A stretch of DNA of 64,000 bases from NCBI RefSeq assembly GCF_052113225.1, contig NZ_JBFRCT010000012.1, forward strand, positions 62,001 to 126,000. Direction: 5' to 3'. Below, piece after piece: positions 37,601-45,128 of this stretch. The position numbers and the translations under genes are program-made. The stretch comes from Pristimantibacillus sp052113225. GTDB taxonomy: Bacteria > Bacillota > Bacilli > Paenibacillales > Paenibacillaceae. Within the stretch, counting starts at the first letter, position 1, and every line of letters starts with the position of its first letter. The notes beneath the pieces are model-generated. The model was given only the letters and a program-made list of their open reading frames with translations, had not been told where the DNA came from and searched no databases.

Positions 37601-39588
37601 ATTTGGATTTTGAGACGCTTGACTCAAATAACAAGCCTACGCTTTCGCCTTGGCAAGAATGGCATCCAGGTGAACAATCCGCAGCTTCCTCCATTGACAA
37701 TGATACACCGCGAAGCGGTAAGTATAAGCTGACTCATTGGAATGGCTCTGCATACAAGCAATCTAACTTTCAGACGATTAATGTACCCGTCGGTAAGTAC
37801 AAAGTTCAGGTGTGGGTTCGGACAGGCGGCGGACAAAATACGTTCCAGCTTGAGGTTTCCAATTATGGCGGAAATAAGCTGACGAAAAATTTGAAGAGCG
37901 CAAGCGGCGGTACCTATACACCATTTGCGATTGATAATATTGAAGTGGTTGAAAAGGAAGCTGGTACTGGTCTAGGTAGCATGCAAATCGGAGTTTACTC
38001 CGATGCGAAAGCCGGCAACTGGGCGGCGATCGATGATTTCGAGATCTATAAATATCCAGAAGCTACAGTAGCGGTAGAAGGGGTAACCTTGGATAAATCA
38101 GCGTTATCGCTTAATTTGACCGGTATGAATACAGGTAATTTGACTGCAACGATTAATCCAAGCAATGCAGAAAACCATAATCTGTACTGGAGCAGCAGTG
38201 ACACTTCAGTTGCTGCAGTTGTAGACGGTGTTGTAACAGCCAAAGGAGTAGGTACTGCGAAAATTACAGTAACAACAGAAGACGGCGGTTACAAGGCTGA
38301 AGCTGCTGTTGTTGTAAAAAGCGGTAATGTGGATACATCAGCCCCAACAACTCCAACAGATGGAACGGGTCAGGTCACAACAAACGGTAATGCTTCTGTC
38401 ATTAGCGGCTTAACGGCCAAGACAGAGACAGATTCGAATGGCAAGGAGACTTCAGTAGTTGTAGTTAACGCAGCGCTTCTTTCTCAAGCAGCGCCAGATG
38501 CTAAAGTTGATTCCATCACCTTTGATTTACGTGATTTGAGCGATGTCAGCCATGTACAAGTACAATTCCCGGTTGATGCATTAAAAGAACTTTTGAATAA
38601 AAACAATAAACGGAGCATCCTTGTCATAACGGATCAAGGCAGCTACGAGCTTCCGCTGCAAGCAATTCTGAGCGGTACAACAGCAAGCGGCCAGCAGCTT
38701 CGCATTGGAGTTGGGACTGTTTCAGAAGCAGCAAATAATGCGGCTATCCAAGCAGTAAACAAAAAGAATGGTACATTGATTGGTGCTCCAATTGAATTTA
38801 CAGTATGGACTGGCAGCGCGAACAATTGGACAGAGGTTAAAGGTTTTGGCAAACATTATGTCACTCGTACGATCCAACTCGGCAAGACTTCCGTGCTGCC
38901 AACTACGGGTGTTGTGATCGGATCGGATGGGACAATTGTTCCAGTACCAACCACGTTTAATACAGATGCAAACGGTAATGTAACAGCAGTTATTCGTACA
39001 AATCATAACAGTGTCTACGCTGTAGTGGCATCGAGCAAAACGTTCACGGATACAAAAGGTAATTGGGCAGAGAAAGAAATTAATACTCTCGCATCAAGCT
39101 ATATATTGAATGGTGAAACCGCAGATACTTTCGCTCCAGATCAGCAGCTGACTCGCGCTGAGTGGGTAACGATGCTGACAAGAGCGCTTGGTCTTACAGC
39201 AGGTTCCACAGCAAGTAACTTTAAGGATGTATCCAGCAACGCTTGGTATGCTGATGCAGTAGCAGCGGCAACTGAAGCAGGGGTTATTCAAGGCTTTACA
39301 GATGGAACATTCCGTCCAAATGATAAAATCACGAAGCAGCAGCTTGCAGTAACCGCTGCAAATGTACTTGCATTTGTAGGTAAAAACCAATCTGCTGACG
39401 TTGAGCAGCTCGCAGCTTTAAAAGACAGCAGTGAGATCGCAGCTTGGGCAGCAGATGCCGTAGCGCAGTCTTTAAAATCCGGATTGATTAAAGGAACGCC
39501 GGAAGGCAAATTCTATCCGAACAAGACAGCAACACGCGCTGAAGCGGCTGCTATTTTGTACAGATTGATTACAACAATTCAAGAATAA
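34627..39588 (+). CDS. Multidomain SLH-anchored glycoside hydrolase family 30 enzyme
   Basis: 1653 residues. A signal peptide ends near residue 34. The GH30 catalytic domain (about 65-495) has acid/base Glu236 in TIQNEPQ and nucleophile Glu332 in YFTESSGG; GFGGALTDSSA and TPWTAPGWMK are typical. Then come a CBM6-like module (about 498-625), a jelly-roll carbohydrate-binding module (630-780), two fibronectin III domains (788-885, 893-980), a second related jelly-roll module (985-1145), a Big_2 Ig-like domain (1146-1235), an unknown beta-rich region (about 1255-1460) and three SLH domains. The first and third SLH keep TRAE, the second has TKQQ. GH30 members act as beta-1,6-glucanases, xylanases or glucosylceramidases; this bacterial form suggests a beta-glucanase or xylanase, not settled here. 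The start at 34627 follows GAGGGGG. Confidence 0.94.
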   Translation: MGENMWKRMAAQTLVAGLIVSSFTGITVPQVSAATDPVNVWMTTGDKSNLLSQQQDVSFDTDGAASELTIDVDEKTTYQTIDGFGGALTDSSAYVISKMEQTAKDQLMKKLFSREGDGAGFSYLRLPMGASDFATSKYTYDDMPKGETDPELLNFSIGHDEEYIIPLLQQALEINPDLKIMGTPWTAPGWMKTTDAMEKGKLLPEYYGVYAQYFVKFIEDYKEAGIPIDAVTIQNEPQFEPSDYSGMRMEPEDEALFVKDYLGPAFEEAGIDTKIIVFDHNWSTPQYPIDVLNDKDANKYIAGSAFHGYAGSVDAQSLVHDHHPDKDIYFTESSGGEFASNFGSNIAWDYQNLIIGTTRNWARTSLKWNIALDENNGPFVGGCSDCRGIVTVVNHDENNVVTSSDVTYNEEFYAFGQASKFVLPGAKRIQSNTFGAGSIEDAAFLNPDGSKVLLALNSSKQSKTFKVRWGAKSFSYTLPAGAIASYVWSGTQVGTVSISPYAIMQAEDFADNSGVTTGIAGDTGGGKYVASAANGNYIAFDNVEFQSGTSSIKVRAAAEGDAGIQFRLDSPTGALLGTADITSTGGAQSWITKAVQSEAVSGKHKLYVVFSGKVNLNWFQFSFDSVQSSYNYLTLGGGFEEGNTGWNGWNPDGQGYAQNVDNNSPRTGLMKLSHYLGGTEPYQQTTYRTVKVPNGTYKASVWYQKGGDTNVSLEAKRYGGPDLSVSAGTTAYVGSWTQIVIPVIEVTDGQVEIGIHSANKGGEWASFDDVELIPVITKASVKEQGDEAPATPQDVTADVQNGQNIQLQWTKAADAIGYKIYRSAVNSDITKDGVYPDYRLIGSAGDVTSYVDQGLLGSTAYSYRVSAFSASGESAASGSVTATTAAGKDSVAPVAPVGLKAVPGIQQVKLTWEPNLENDFFKYNIYVNGFKRASVDPATESRYTVANLVAGTQYAFTIKAVDQAGNESAASEAIVAAPTVASERVEIPAVNNLDFETLDSNNKPTLSPWQEWHPGEQSAASSIDNDTPRSGKYKLTHWNGSAYKQSNFQTINVPVGKYKVQVWVRTGGGQNTFQLEVSNYGGNKLTKNLKSASGGTYTPFAIDNIEVVEKEAGTGLGSMQIGVYSDAKAGNWAAIDDFEIYKYPEATVAVEGVTLDKSALSLNLTGMNTGNLTATINPSNAENHNLYWSSSDTSVAAVVDGVVTAKGVGTAKITVTTEDGGYKAEAAVVVKSGNVDTSAPTTPTDGTGQVTTNGNASVISGLTAKTETDSNGKETSVVVVNAALLSQAAPDAKVDSITFDLRDLSDVSHVQVQFPVDALKELLNKNNKRSILVITDQGSYELPLQAILSGTTASGQQLRIGVGTVSEAANNAAIQAVNKKNGTLIGAPIEFTVWTGSANNWTEVKGFGKHYVTRTIQLGKTSVLPTTGVVIGSDGTIVPVPTTFNTDANGNVTAVIRTNHNSVYAVVASSKTFTDTKGNWAEKEINTLASSYILNGETADTFAPDQQLTRAEWVTMLTRALGLTAGSTASNFKDVSSNAWYADAVAAATEAGVIQGFTDGTFRPNDKITKQQLAVTAANVLAFVGKNQSADVEQLAALKDSSEIAAWAADAVAQSLKSGLIKGTPEGKFYPNKTATRAEAAAILYRLITTIQE

Positions 39589-39602
39589 TAAGTAGCAAGA
39601 AG

Positions 39603-39634
39603 TCCGGCTATCCTCGAGATAGCCGGATTTTTTT
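39603..39634 (+). terminator. Rho-independent terminator after the GH30 gene
   Basis: TCCGGCTATC pairs perfectly with GATAGCCGGA, followed by TTTTTTT. Confidence 0.95.
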
Positions 39635-39729
39635 CTAGTGGTTGGTGTGGTTGATCAAGTTGTAGATGTAAACAAAAGGAAATAGTCGCATTACAAGCGA
39701 ATATGTTGGGGAGTACAAGGGGGAATTCG

Positions 39730-40302
39730 ATGGGAATTAGGAGAGTGACTAAGTTTCTGTTTGCGGCTGTGATCGTCATGTTGTTGATGTCAGGCTGCTC
39801 GAGATCTTTGACTGATGATGTAACGGAAAAGAAAATACCAGTTATTGATCAGCCTGGTCCTGAATTAACTCATGTGAAAGTGAATACGGATGGCATGCTT
39901 TCCGAAGTAGGCTACGGCTATCCTCATCCATTTGGACTCAATCAGGAGGTGTTAGTAGATTTCCATTACTACGAGCAGCATGATATTTCCCGTGGGGATA
40001 TTGTAGTTTTTCGAACGAAGGATACCAGTTACCAAACTACCGACCTAGCAAGAGTTGTTGGTTTACCTGGAGAAAAGATAGGTTTAAAGAAAGGGCAAGC
40101 TTATATAAACGGACATAAGCTTAAAGCTTTCTATGGTAATGATGCTGCATCGAAAAATAATATTTCATTAGAAAAGCCTTTGGTACTGCAACGCGACCAA
40201 TTTTTCATCCTGGCAGATGTACGCTGGAGAGGCTTTAATGACAGTCAAACCGCCGGTCCATATAGTCGTGATGACATTCTGGGAAAAGTAGTTGGTTATT
40301 AG
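39730..40302 (+). CDS. Signal-peptidase-I-like (S26) lipoprotein lacking the catalytic dyad
   Basis: A 190-residue protein with a lipoprotein-type signal (FAAVIVMLLMSGC, Cys23). The rest follows the signal peptidase I fold: a box B-like TDGMLSEVG, VLVDFHYYEQHDISRGDIVVF, the box D-like ARVVGLPGEKIGLKKGQAYING and the box E-like VRWRGFNDSQTAGPYSRDDILGKVVGY. In active enzymes box B has Ser-Met and box D has Lys-Arg before xxGLPG. Here these are Gly55-Met56 and Ala107-Arg108, so both Ser and Lys of the dyad are absent. It should not process signal peptides, and an alternative nucleophile is not evident. ATG 39730 is used because AAGGGGG lies 6-8 bases upstream. The gene stands alone after the GH30 terminator. 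Confidence 0.82.
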   Translation: MGIRRVTKFLFAAVIVMLLMSGCSRSLTDDVTEKKIPVIDQPGPELTHVKVNTDGMLSEVGYGYPHPFGLNQEVLVDFHYYEQHDISRGDIVVFRTKDTSYQTTDLARVVGLPGEKIGLKKGQAYINGHKLKAFYGNDAASKNNISLEKPLVLQRDQFFILADVRWRGFNDSQTAGPYSRDDILGKVVGY

Positions 40303-40340
40303 CCTCACAAGTAACACTTGTAAGGATTTGTAACTTTTTT
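40303..40340 (+). terminator. Possible weak terminator after the S26-like gene
   Basis: CCTCACAAGT pairs with ACTTGTAAGG around AAC. A T run (TTTTTT) follows only about 12 bases later, so this is uncertain. Confidence 0.4.
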
Positions 40341-40400
40341 ATTCCTGTGACGTCTATAACAATTAGATGAAATAGATTATACCTAGATTGGAGTCTCCCG

Positions 40401-41138
40401 ATGCCCTATACGTTAGCTCATCCGCTGTACGCTTTTCCAATAAAATATCTTAATCGCAAGGTCTTCAGCATGACGGGCCTAGTGCTTGGAAGTATGGGGC
40501 CGGATATCGAATATTTTATTTTTTTGGCTCCTCATCAGACGATTGGTCATACGATTCAGGGATTGTTCATGCAGGTGATTCCGCTTTGTGTGCTGCTTGG
40601 TCTATTATTTCATTATGTTGTTAAGAAGCCTTTAGCGATGCATCTGCCATCGTTATTTCAATTGGATAAACGAGCTTTTAATCTATTAAACAGGTGGGAT
40701 ATGACAACCTTTCGAGCATGGCTCATCTACTTGCTGTCGGTTGTGATTGGATTTTATACGCATATTCTGGTTGACGCTTTTACGCATGAGAGAGGTTATT
40801 TTGTTTATCATTTAGACGTCTTGAGCCACCAAACGGACCTTCTCCATTTGCCGGTATATAAACTATTGCAATACAGCTTTTCGCTGCTAGGTATGTTCGT
40901 CATATTTATAACTATCATGATTCGATTATTTAAGAGCCAGCCGAGATCGTCCGTTATGCCTGTCATCCCAGCCCATCAGAAATGGGTGTTCTGGAGTGTT
41001 GTATGCTTATGGGCTGTTCTTTTGCCGGTTCTGAAATTATATGTCAGCAGCTATCCATTGATTAGTGTCGCAGCCGTTGCGCCAATATCAGGGGTATGTG
41101 TTGGACTAGTTGTATCATCTATTATTTACAAGAGGTAG
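40401..41138 (+). CDS. DUF4184-family membrane protein
   Basis: A 245-residue polytopic membrane protein. The start MPYTLAHPLYAFPI and the phrase LVLGSMGPDIEYFIF are the hallmark of the DUF4184 family, whose members begin with a conserved H-P pair and carry a PDxEYF motif. Later HILVDAFTHERGYF adds conserved His and Asp residues that could bind a metal. About six hydrophobic segments are visible (near 50-73, 105-125, 160-178, 195-215, 220-240 and a shorter first one). The function of the family is unknown. The conserved HP, DxE and HxxxDxxTH residues recall membrane-bound metal-dependent hydrolases such as YdjM, which is inference. No partner gene is obvious. Confidence 0.85.
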   Translation: MPYTLAHPLYAFPIKYLNRKVFSMTGLVLGSMGPDIEYFIFLAPHQTIGHTIQGLFMQVIPLCVLLGLLFHYVVKKPLAMHLPSLFQLDKRAFNLLNRWDMTTFRAWLIYLLSVVIGFYTHILVDAFTHERGYFVYHLDVLSHQTDLLHLPVYKLLQYSFSLLGMFVIFITIMIRLFKSQPRSSVMPVIPAHQKWVFWSVVCLWAVLLPVLKLYVSSYPLISVAAVAPISGVCVGLVVSSIIYKR

Positions 41139-41202
41139 TCGTTTTCTATAAAATGGGACAGAAAGCGTAATCATACCTTAATATTTGAAAGGAAGATTTA
41201 TT

Positions 41203-41853
41203 ATGGGCAAAATCATATTATTCCAAGGTGATTCTATCACTGATTGCTTGCGTGGACGTGAAGGGGCAGATCCGAATCATGCTCTGGGAGTAGGCTATGT
41301 TAATAAAATAGCAGGAGAGCTGAGCTATCAACTGCCCCAAGCGGGACATCAGTTTATCAATAGGGGCATAAGTGGAGATCGTGTTTCTGATCTGTTCGCA
41401 CGTTGGAATGAAGATGCCATCGCGCTTAAGCCAGATATATTAAGTATTCTTATTGGCGTAAACGATACGTGGCGGATTATGAATAAGCTTCCTAGCGGTG
41501 TAACGGATCGATTTGAACGTGCCTACCGCCTTCTGTTAGAAGAGACGAAGGAAGTTTTACCGACTACGAAGCTCGTATTATGCGAACCTTTTGTTCTACG
41601 TACTGGGGTTACGGTAGCGGAATGGGAAGGCTGGCGCGGTAAAGTGGATGCACAAAGCATCATTGTAAAGCAGCTGGCGGAAGAATTCGACGCCGTATTT
41701 GTACCTTTCCAGCAAGCTTTTGATCAAGCTGCGGAACAAGCTGCTCCAGAATATTGGTTATTCGACGGCGTTCATCCAACGGCTGCTGGCCATCACCTTA
41801 TGGCAGTGGAGTGGCTGAAAGCTGTTCAGAACAGCCGCCTTGCAATAGTTTAA
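41203..41853 (+). CDS. SGNH/GDSL hydrolase (esterase/acetylesterase type)
   Basis: A 216-residue cytoplasmic hydrolase. The four SGNH blocks are present: FQGDSITD with nucleophile Ser11, the Gly of NRGISGDRVSDLF, Asn in SILIGVNDTW, and the final DGVHPTAAGHH supplying Asp and His. No signal peptide. Enzymes of this size and pattern commonly remove acetyl groups from xylo-oligosaccharides or other sugars (CE3/CE12-like or rhamnogalacturonan acetylesterase relatives), which would fit the plant-polysaccharide theme but is inference. ATG 41203 is chosen over 41185 because GAAAGGAAG lies 7-8 bases before it. A terminator follows at 41862-41895. Confidence 0.92.
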   Translation: MGKIILFQGDSITDCLRGREGADPNHALGVGYVNKIAGELSYQLPQAGHQFINRGISGDRVSDLFARWNEDAIALKPDILSILIGVNDTWRIMNKLPSGVTDRFERAYRLLLEETKEVLPTTKLVLCEPFVLRTGVTVAEWEGWRGKVDAQSIIVKQLAEEFDAVFVPFQQAFDQAAEQAAPEYWLFDGVHPTAAGHHLMAVEWLKAVQNSRLAIV

Positions 41854-41861
41854 AATATAGT

Positions 41862-41895
41862 AGACTTCTGACTGATGGCCAGGAGTCTTTTTTTA
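41862..41895 (+). terminator. Rho-independent terminator after SGNH hydrolase gene
   Basis: AGACTTCTG pairs (with G-U pairs) with CAGGAGTCT, followed by TTTTTTT. Confidence 0.8.
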
Positions 41896-41910
41896 TAGAG
41901 GAGGATGTTT

Positions 41911-42285
41911 ATGGCTTACCAATATGATGGAATTGATCATGTTCAATTAGCTGCCCCAGTTGGCTGTGAAGAGAAAGCTCGCAGCTTCTACAATCACCTG
42001 CTAGGCTGGCCTGAAATTCCAAAGCCTGAGAACCTGAGGCAACGCGGCGGCGTATGGTTTGAATGTGGAAAGCATCAGGTGCATATTGGGGTTCAAAAAG
42101 ATTTTGTTCCTGCAACAAAGGCTCATCCTGCCTTTCAAGTAAGGAATCTGGAGGAGCTGCGGAGTTTTCTTATCGAGCAGAAAATCCAGGTGATTGATGA
42201 TGAAGCAAGAGCAGATGAAGGTGTGAAACGCTTCTACTTAAATGACCCATTTGGCAATCGTCTCGAATTTCTAGAGTGGTTATAA
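41911..42285 (+). CDS. VOC-family (glyoxalase/bleomycin-resistance fold) protein
   Basis: A 124-residue single VOC unit. It opens with YDGIDHVQLAAPVGCEEKARSFYNHLLGWPEIPKP and closes with KRFYLNDPFGNRLEFLEW. These supply the usual metal-ligand positions His (in DHVQL), a second His in KHQVHIG and Glu (in LEFLE). Members are dioxygenases, lyases, fosfomycin-type resistance enzymes or uncharacterised metalloproteins; a simple lyase or dioxygenase role is likely but not determined. ATG 41911 is preferred because AGAGGAGG touches the earlier ATG at 41905 but is 6 bases from 41911. Probably expressed alone, as a terminator precedes it and the next gene has its own upstream region. Confidence 0.87.
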   Translation: MAYQYDGIDHVQLAAPVGCEEKARSFYNHLLGWPEIPKPENLRQRGGVWFECGKHQVHIGVQKDFVPATKAHPAFQVRNLEELRSFLIEQKIQVIDDEARADEGVKRFYLNDPFGNRLEFLEWL

Positions 42286-42390
42286 TTCATCGGCTTCCCA
42301 CTATGTGAAAAATGATTGTCGCAGCCTACCATATTCCTGCTTTACAATACTGACATAGAGGCATGACGCTGGTATTGGAGGTAACGGGTG

Positions 42391-43095
42391 ATGAACATAC
42401 TTGCTTTTAGACATTTCGATTTTGATGATATACGTGCATTTGCCGAGTGGGCAGAATTAGGCGGACATCGGTTGACGATTGTTAATCCAGCAGATGGATT
42501 ACAAGAAGAATGGTTGGATACGATGGAGCTGCTACTCATTCTTGGTGGTCCAATGAGTATATATGAAGAAGATGCTTATCCTTGGCTGATCGAGGAGAAA
42601 CGTTTTGTGAAGGCAGCTTTGAATAAGAGGACCAAAACGATAGGGATCTGTCTTGGAGCTCAGATGCTTGCTGAAGTGCTTGGTGCTAAGGTGTATCGCC
42701 ACTCTGTAAAAGAAATTGGCTGGCATTCCATCAAACGGACAGAGGAACAACATCCATGGCTCGAGCAGATGCCTAGTACGTTCTATTCGTTTCAATGGCA
42801 TGGCGATACGTTTGAATTGCCAGCAGGTGCAAGACTGCTTGCGAGATCGGAAGCTTGCGGGCATCAAGCTTTCGCCTACGACAGCCATGTCCTCGCTCTT
42901 CAATTCCATTTGGAGACGACACCAGCCTGTATGGATCAGATGTTGACGCATTGGGAGAGTGAGCTTGTAGAGTCTCCATATATTCAATCCGCGAACCGTA
43001 TTCGTGAAAACATAAATCGTGTTGCGGCTTCATTCCAAATCCTGCACCAACTGTTGGATCACGCGGCGGCTAATCGATCTACAATAGTCTCATAA
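42391..43095 (+). CDS. Type 1 glutamine amidotransferase
   Basis: A 234-residue class I GATase-fold protein, resembling the GMP synthase glutaminase domain and stand-alone YfeJ-like proteins. The nucleophilic elbow is TIGICLGAQMLAEVLGA with Cys87, and the His/Glu of the triad are His173 and Glu175 in LALQFHLETT. An oxyanion-type strand LILGGPMSIYEED also matches. Such free-standing proteins transfer or release ammonia from glutamine, or cleave gamma-glutamyl compounds. The acceptor is unknown. ATG 42391 is used; GTG 42388 is also in frame, and GGAGG lies about 10 bases upstream. A perfect 11-bp inverted repeat separates it from the convergent glnK gene. Confidence 0.92.
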   Translation: MNILAFRHFDFDDIRAFAEWAELGGHRLTIVNPADGLQEEWLDTMELLLILGGPMSIYEEDAYPWLIEEKRFVKAALNKRTKTIGICLGAQMLAEVLGAKVYRHSVKEIGWHSIKRTEEQHPWLEQMPSTFYSFQWHGDTFELPAGARLLARSEACGHQAFAYDSHVLALQFHLETTPACMDQMLTHWESELVESPYIQSANRIRENINRVAASFQILHQLLDHAAANRSTIVS

Positions 43096-43133
43096 AATAG
43101 AACCCTCCTTCCTTTACAGGTTGGAGGGTTCTA
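43090..43133 (-). terminator. Terminator of the amt-glnK operon
   Basis: TAGAACCCTCC pairs perfectly with GGAGGGTTCTA. Read on the minus strand the stem is followed by TTTTAT. It also separates the convergent amidotransferase gene. Confidence 0.8.
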
Positions 43134-43137
43134 CTGA

Positions 43138-43482
43138 TTATTGCCCTAAAGCGGTTTGGCCATGTTCACCCGTGCGTATTCGAATCACATCAGCGACATC
43201 CGTCACAAATATTTTCCCATCCCCAATCGCTCCGGTTCTTGCGGCCTCGATAACAACTTCAATCGCTTCCTCATACAGGTCGTCGCTGACGACGGTTTCA
43301 ATCTTATTTTTTAATATAAAATCCGTTTGATACTCCACACCGCGATACAGCGTACGTGTCCCTTTCTGAATCCCTTGACCCCGTACATCACTGATCGTCA
43401 TGCCGCTAATGCCGATGGTGTGCAGGGCAGCTGTGACACTGCTTAGCTTTTCTGGACGAATAATGATCGTTAATAACTTCAT
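43138..43482 (-). CDS. glnK: PII nitrogen regulatory protein GlnK
   Basis: A 114-residue PII signal protein that senses ATP/ADP and 2-oxoglutarate and gates the ammonium transporter. It begins KLLTIIIRPEKLSSVTAALHTIGISGMTISDVRGQG. The T-loop includes Tyr51 in LYRGVEY, and the C-terminal signature is RTGAIGDGKIFVTDVADVIRIRTGE. The gene lies 2 bases after the stop of amt on the minus strand, with AAGGAG inside the amt end, so both are translationally coupled as in the universal amt-glnK pair. Expression is expected to follow nitrogen control (see the box at 45091-45107). If the amt frameshift is real, GlnK would have lost its usual partner at this locus. Confidence 0.95.
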   Translation of the reverse strand: MKLLTIIIRPEKLSSVTAALHTIGISGMTISDVRGQGIQKGTRTLYRGVEYQTDFILKNKIETVVSDDLYEEAIEVVIEAARTGAIGDGKIFVTDVADVIRIRTGEHGQTALGQ

Positions 43483-43484
43483 GG

Positions 43485-44899
43485 TTAGACTCCTTTTATC
43501 TCGGGATTGGCAGCCATCATGCTGCCGGCAGCCTGGTATTCAACCTGTGCTCGGACAGGGATCCCGCTGTTCATTGCCTCGAAGGTGTTATAAGCGTTCT
43601 CCCCGTGGAGGCTGAGATCAAGTCCCGATAACTCTTGCTCTTCGGATACCCGAAGCGTGGTGAACAGAGAGATGACCTTCAAGATAACAAAGGTACCGAC
43701 AGATGCAAGTCCAACGGCAACGAGGACATCAACAGCCTGAATGAGAACTTGTTTGCCATTGCCATAGATTAGGCCGTCAACGCCAGCAGGGTTCGCTTTT
43801 GTGCTGGAGAAAATGCCGGTTGCAATCGCTCCCCAGATCCCGCCAATGCCGTGGATGCCAAATACATCAAGTGAATCATCGTACTGCAGCTTGGCTTTGA
43901 CAACATGAAGCCCCCAGTAACAGATGACACTGGCTAGAGCGCCAATCGGAATGGCAGAGAGTACGGATACAAATCCTGCAGCCGGAGTAATGGCAACAAG
44001 TCCGGCGATAACACCGGTTACTACGCCTACTAAGGTTGCTTTGCCGCGAATTTTCCATTCCATAACCATCCATAGAACACCACCAGCTGCCGCAGCAACT
44101 TGTGTCGTGACAACAGCGAGACTAGCTAATCCGCCGGAAGCAAGGGCACTACCGGCATTAAAGCCGAACCATCCAAACCAAAGGCACATGCCGCCGATCA
44201 TGAAGAAAATGAGATTATGAGGAGGGAGTGTTTTGTGAGGGAAGGAACGTCGTTTGCCTACTACTAATGCAGCGACAAGGGCGCTCACACCGGAAAGAAT
44301 ATGTACAACCGTACCTCCCGCAAAGTCGAGTCCACCAAGCTTCGACAGCCATCCGCCGCCCAAGCCCAGAACGCCATTGGAGAGTAGACGAAGGTAACCC
44401 AGAGGATCGAGAATACTACCCATACGGAAAATTTAATTCGTTCCGCTACACCGCCGGAGATCAGAGCCGTTGTAATAGCCGCGAACATCCCTTGATACAT
44501 CGCAAAGATTAGATGAGGTATCGTTAGTCCATCCTTGGCATCCATCCCCACATCCTTAAAGCCTATAAAGTCGAAGCCTCCGAACATCCCGCCGATCCCT
44601 GGACCAAACGCAAAGCTGTAGCCCCATAACACCCATACTAATGTCACGATTACGAAAGCACTTAAGCTGTGCATGACGGTGGAAAGAATATTCCGTTGTC
44701 CAACCAGACCGCCATAAAACAAAGCAAGACCTGGCATGAACATAAACATAACCAGTACCGTTGCGACGATAATCCAGGTCGTATCTCCGGTATCGACGAC
44801 AGCAGTTTCTCCTTCAGCGAAGGCTGTGAAAGGTAAAGCGGTAAAGATTAAGATACAAAGTGAAGTGATCGATAAAACCTTTTTCCAAGATGACAGCAT
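43485..44899 (-). pseudogene. amt: Ammonium transporter Amt, interrupted by one-base frameshift
   Basis: The minus strand encodes a full Amt/Rh-family ammonium channel in two frames. The first part (44899 downward) has a signal-like start, WIIVATVLVMFMFMPGLALFYGGLV and ends in frame at YSPMAFWAW. The rest continues in another frame as GGGWLSKLGGLDFAGGTVVHI through FGIHGIGGIWGAIATGIF to EIKGV. The break is at the CCC run 44359-44361: one extra C (G in the coding strand) would restore WAWGGGWL. It may be a sequencing error in a draft or a true mutation. The first pore His (His168 of E. coli AmtB) is Phe here (AFWAWGGG versus AHMVWGGG). The second (FGIHG) is kept. Upstream of glnK. Confidence 0.88.
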
Positions 44900-45090
44900 G
44901 TGATTCCCTCCTATATTATTATATGTTAGATTACTTAACGCAATTATGACCTATAGGTTTGGTGAAGAGAACAGAACTATCCCGATATTCGAGAAATCTT
45001 GCAAATTTTCAGAAAATAAAAAACTCATTTTGTTATTTTCTCACTATTCGGGAAATACAGGTTTGAGAGGTGGGGAAGTCGAGATATGAT

Positions 45091-45107
45091 TGTCACATAA
45101 GTTGACA
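45091..45107. promoter_or_regulatory. GlnR/TnrA-type nitrogen control box
   Basis: TGTCACATAAGTTGACA fits the GlnR/TnrA pattern TGTNA-N7-TNACA exactly. It lies in the divergent region between amt-glnK and the copper amine oxidase, 21 bases before the latter's ATG and about 190 bases before amt. Its position close to the amine oxidase start favours repression of that gene; effect on amt would have to act from a distance. Confidence 0.65.
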
Positions 45108-45128
45108 TCAAATAAACGGAATGAGGCG

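Noticed and set aside
43485..44423. Treating the second half of amt as an independent gene starting at 44423
   Set aside because: Its first 20 residues are out-of-frame readings of conserved Amt sequence. Only from GGGWLSKLG onwards does it match the family.
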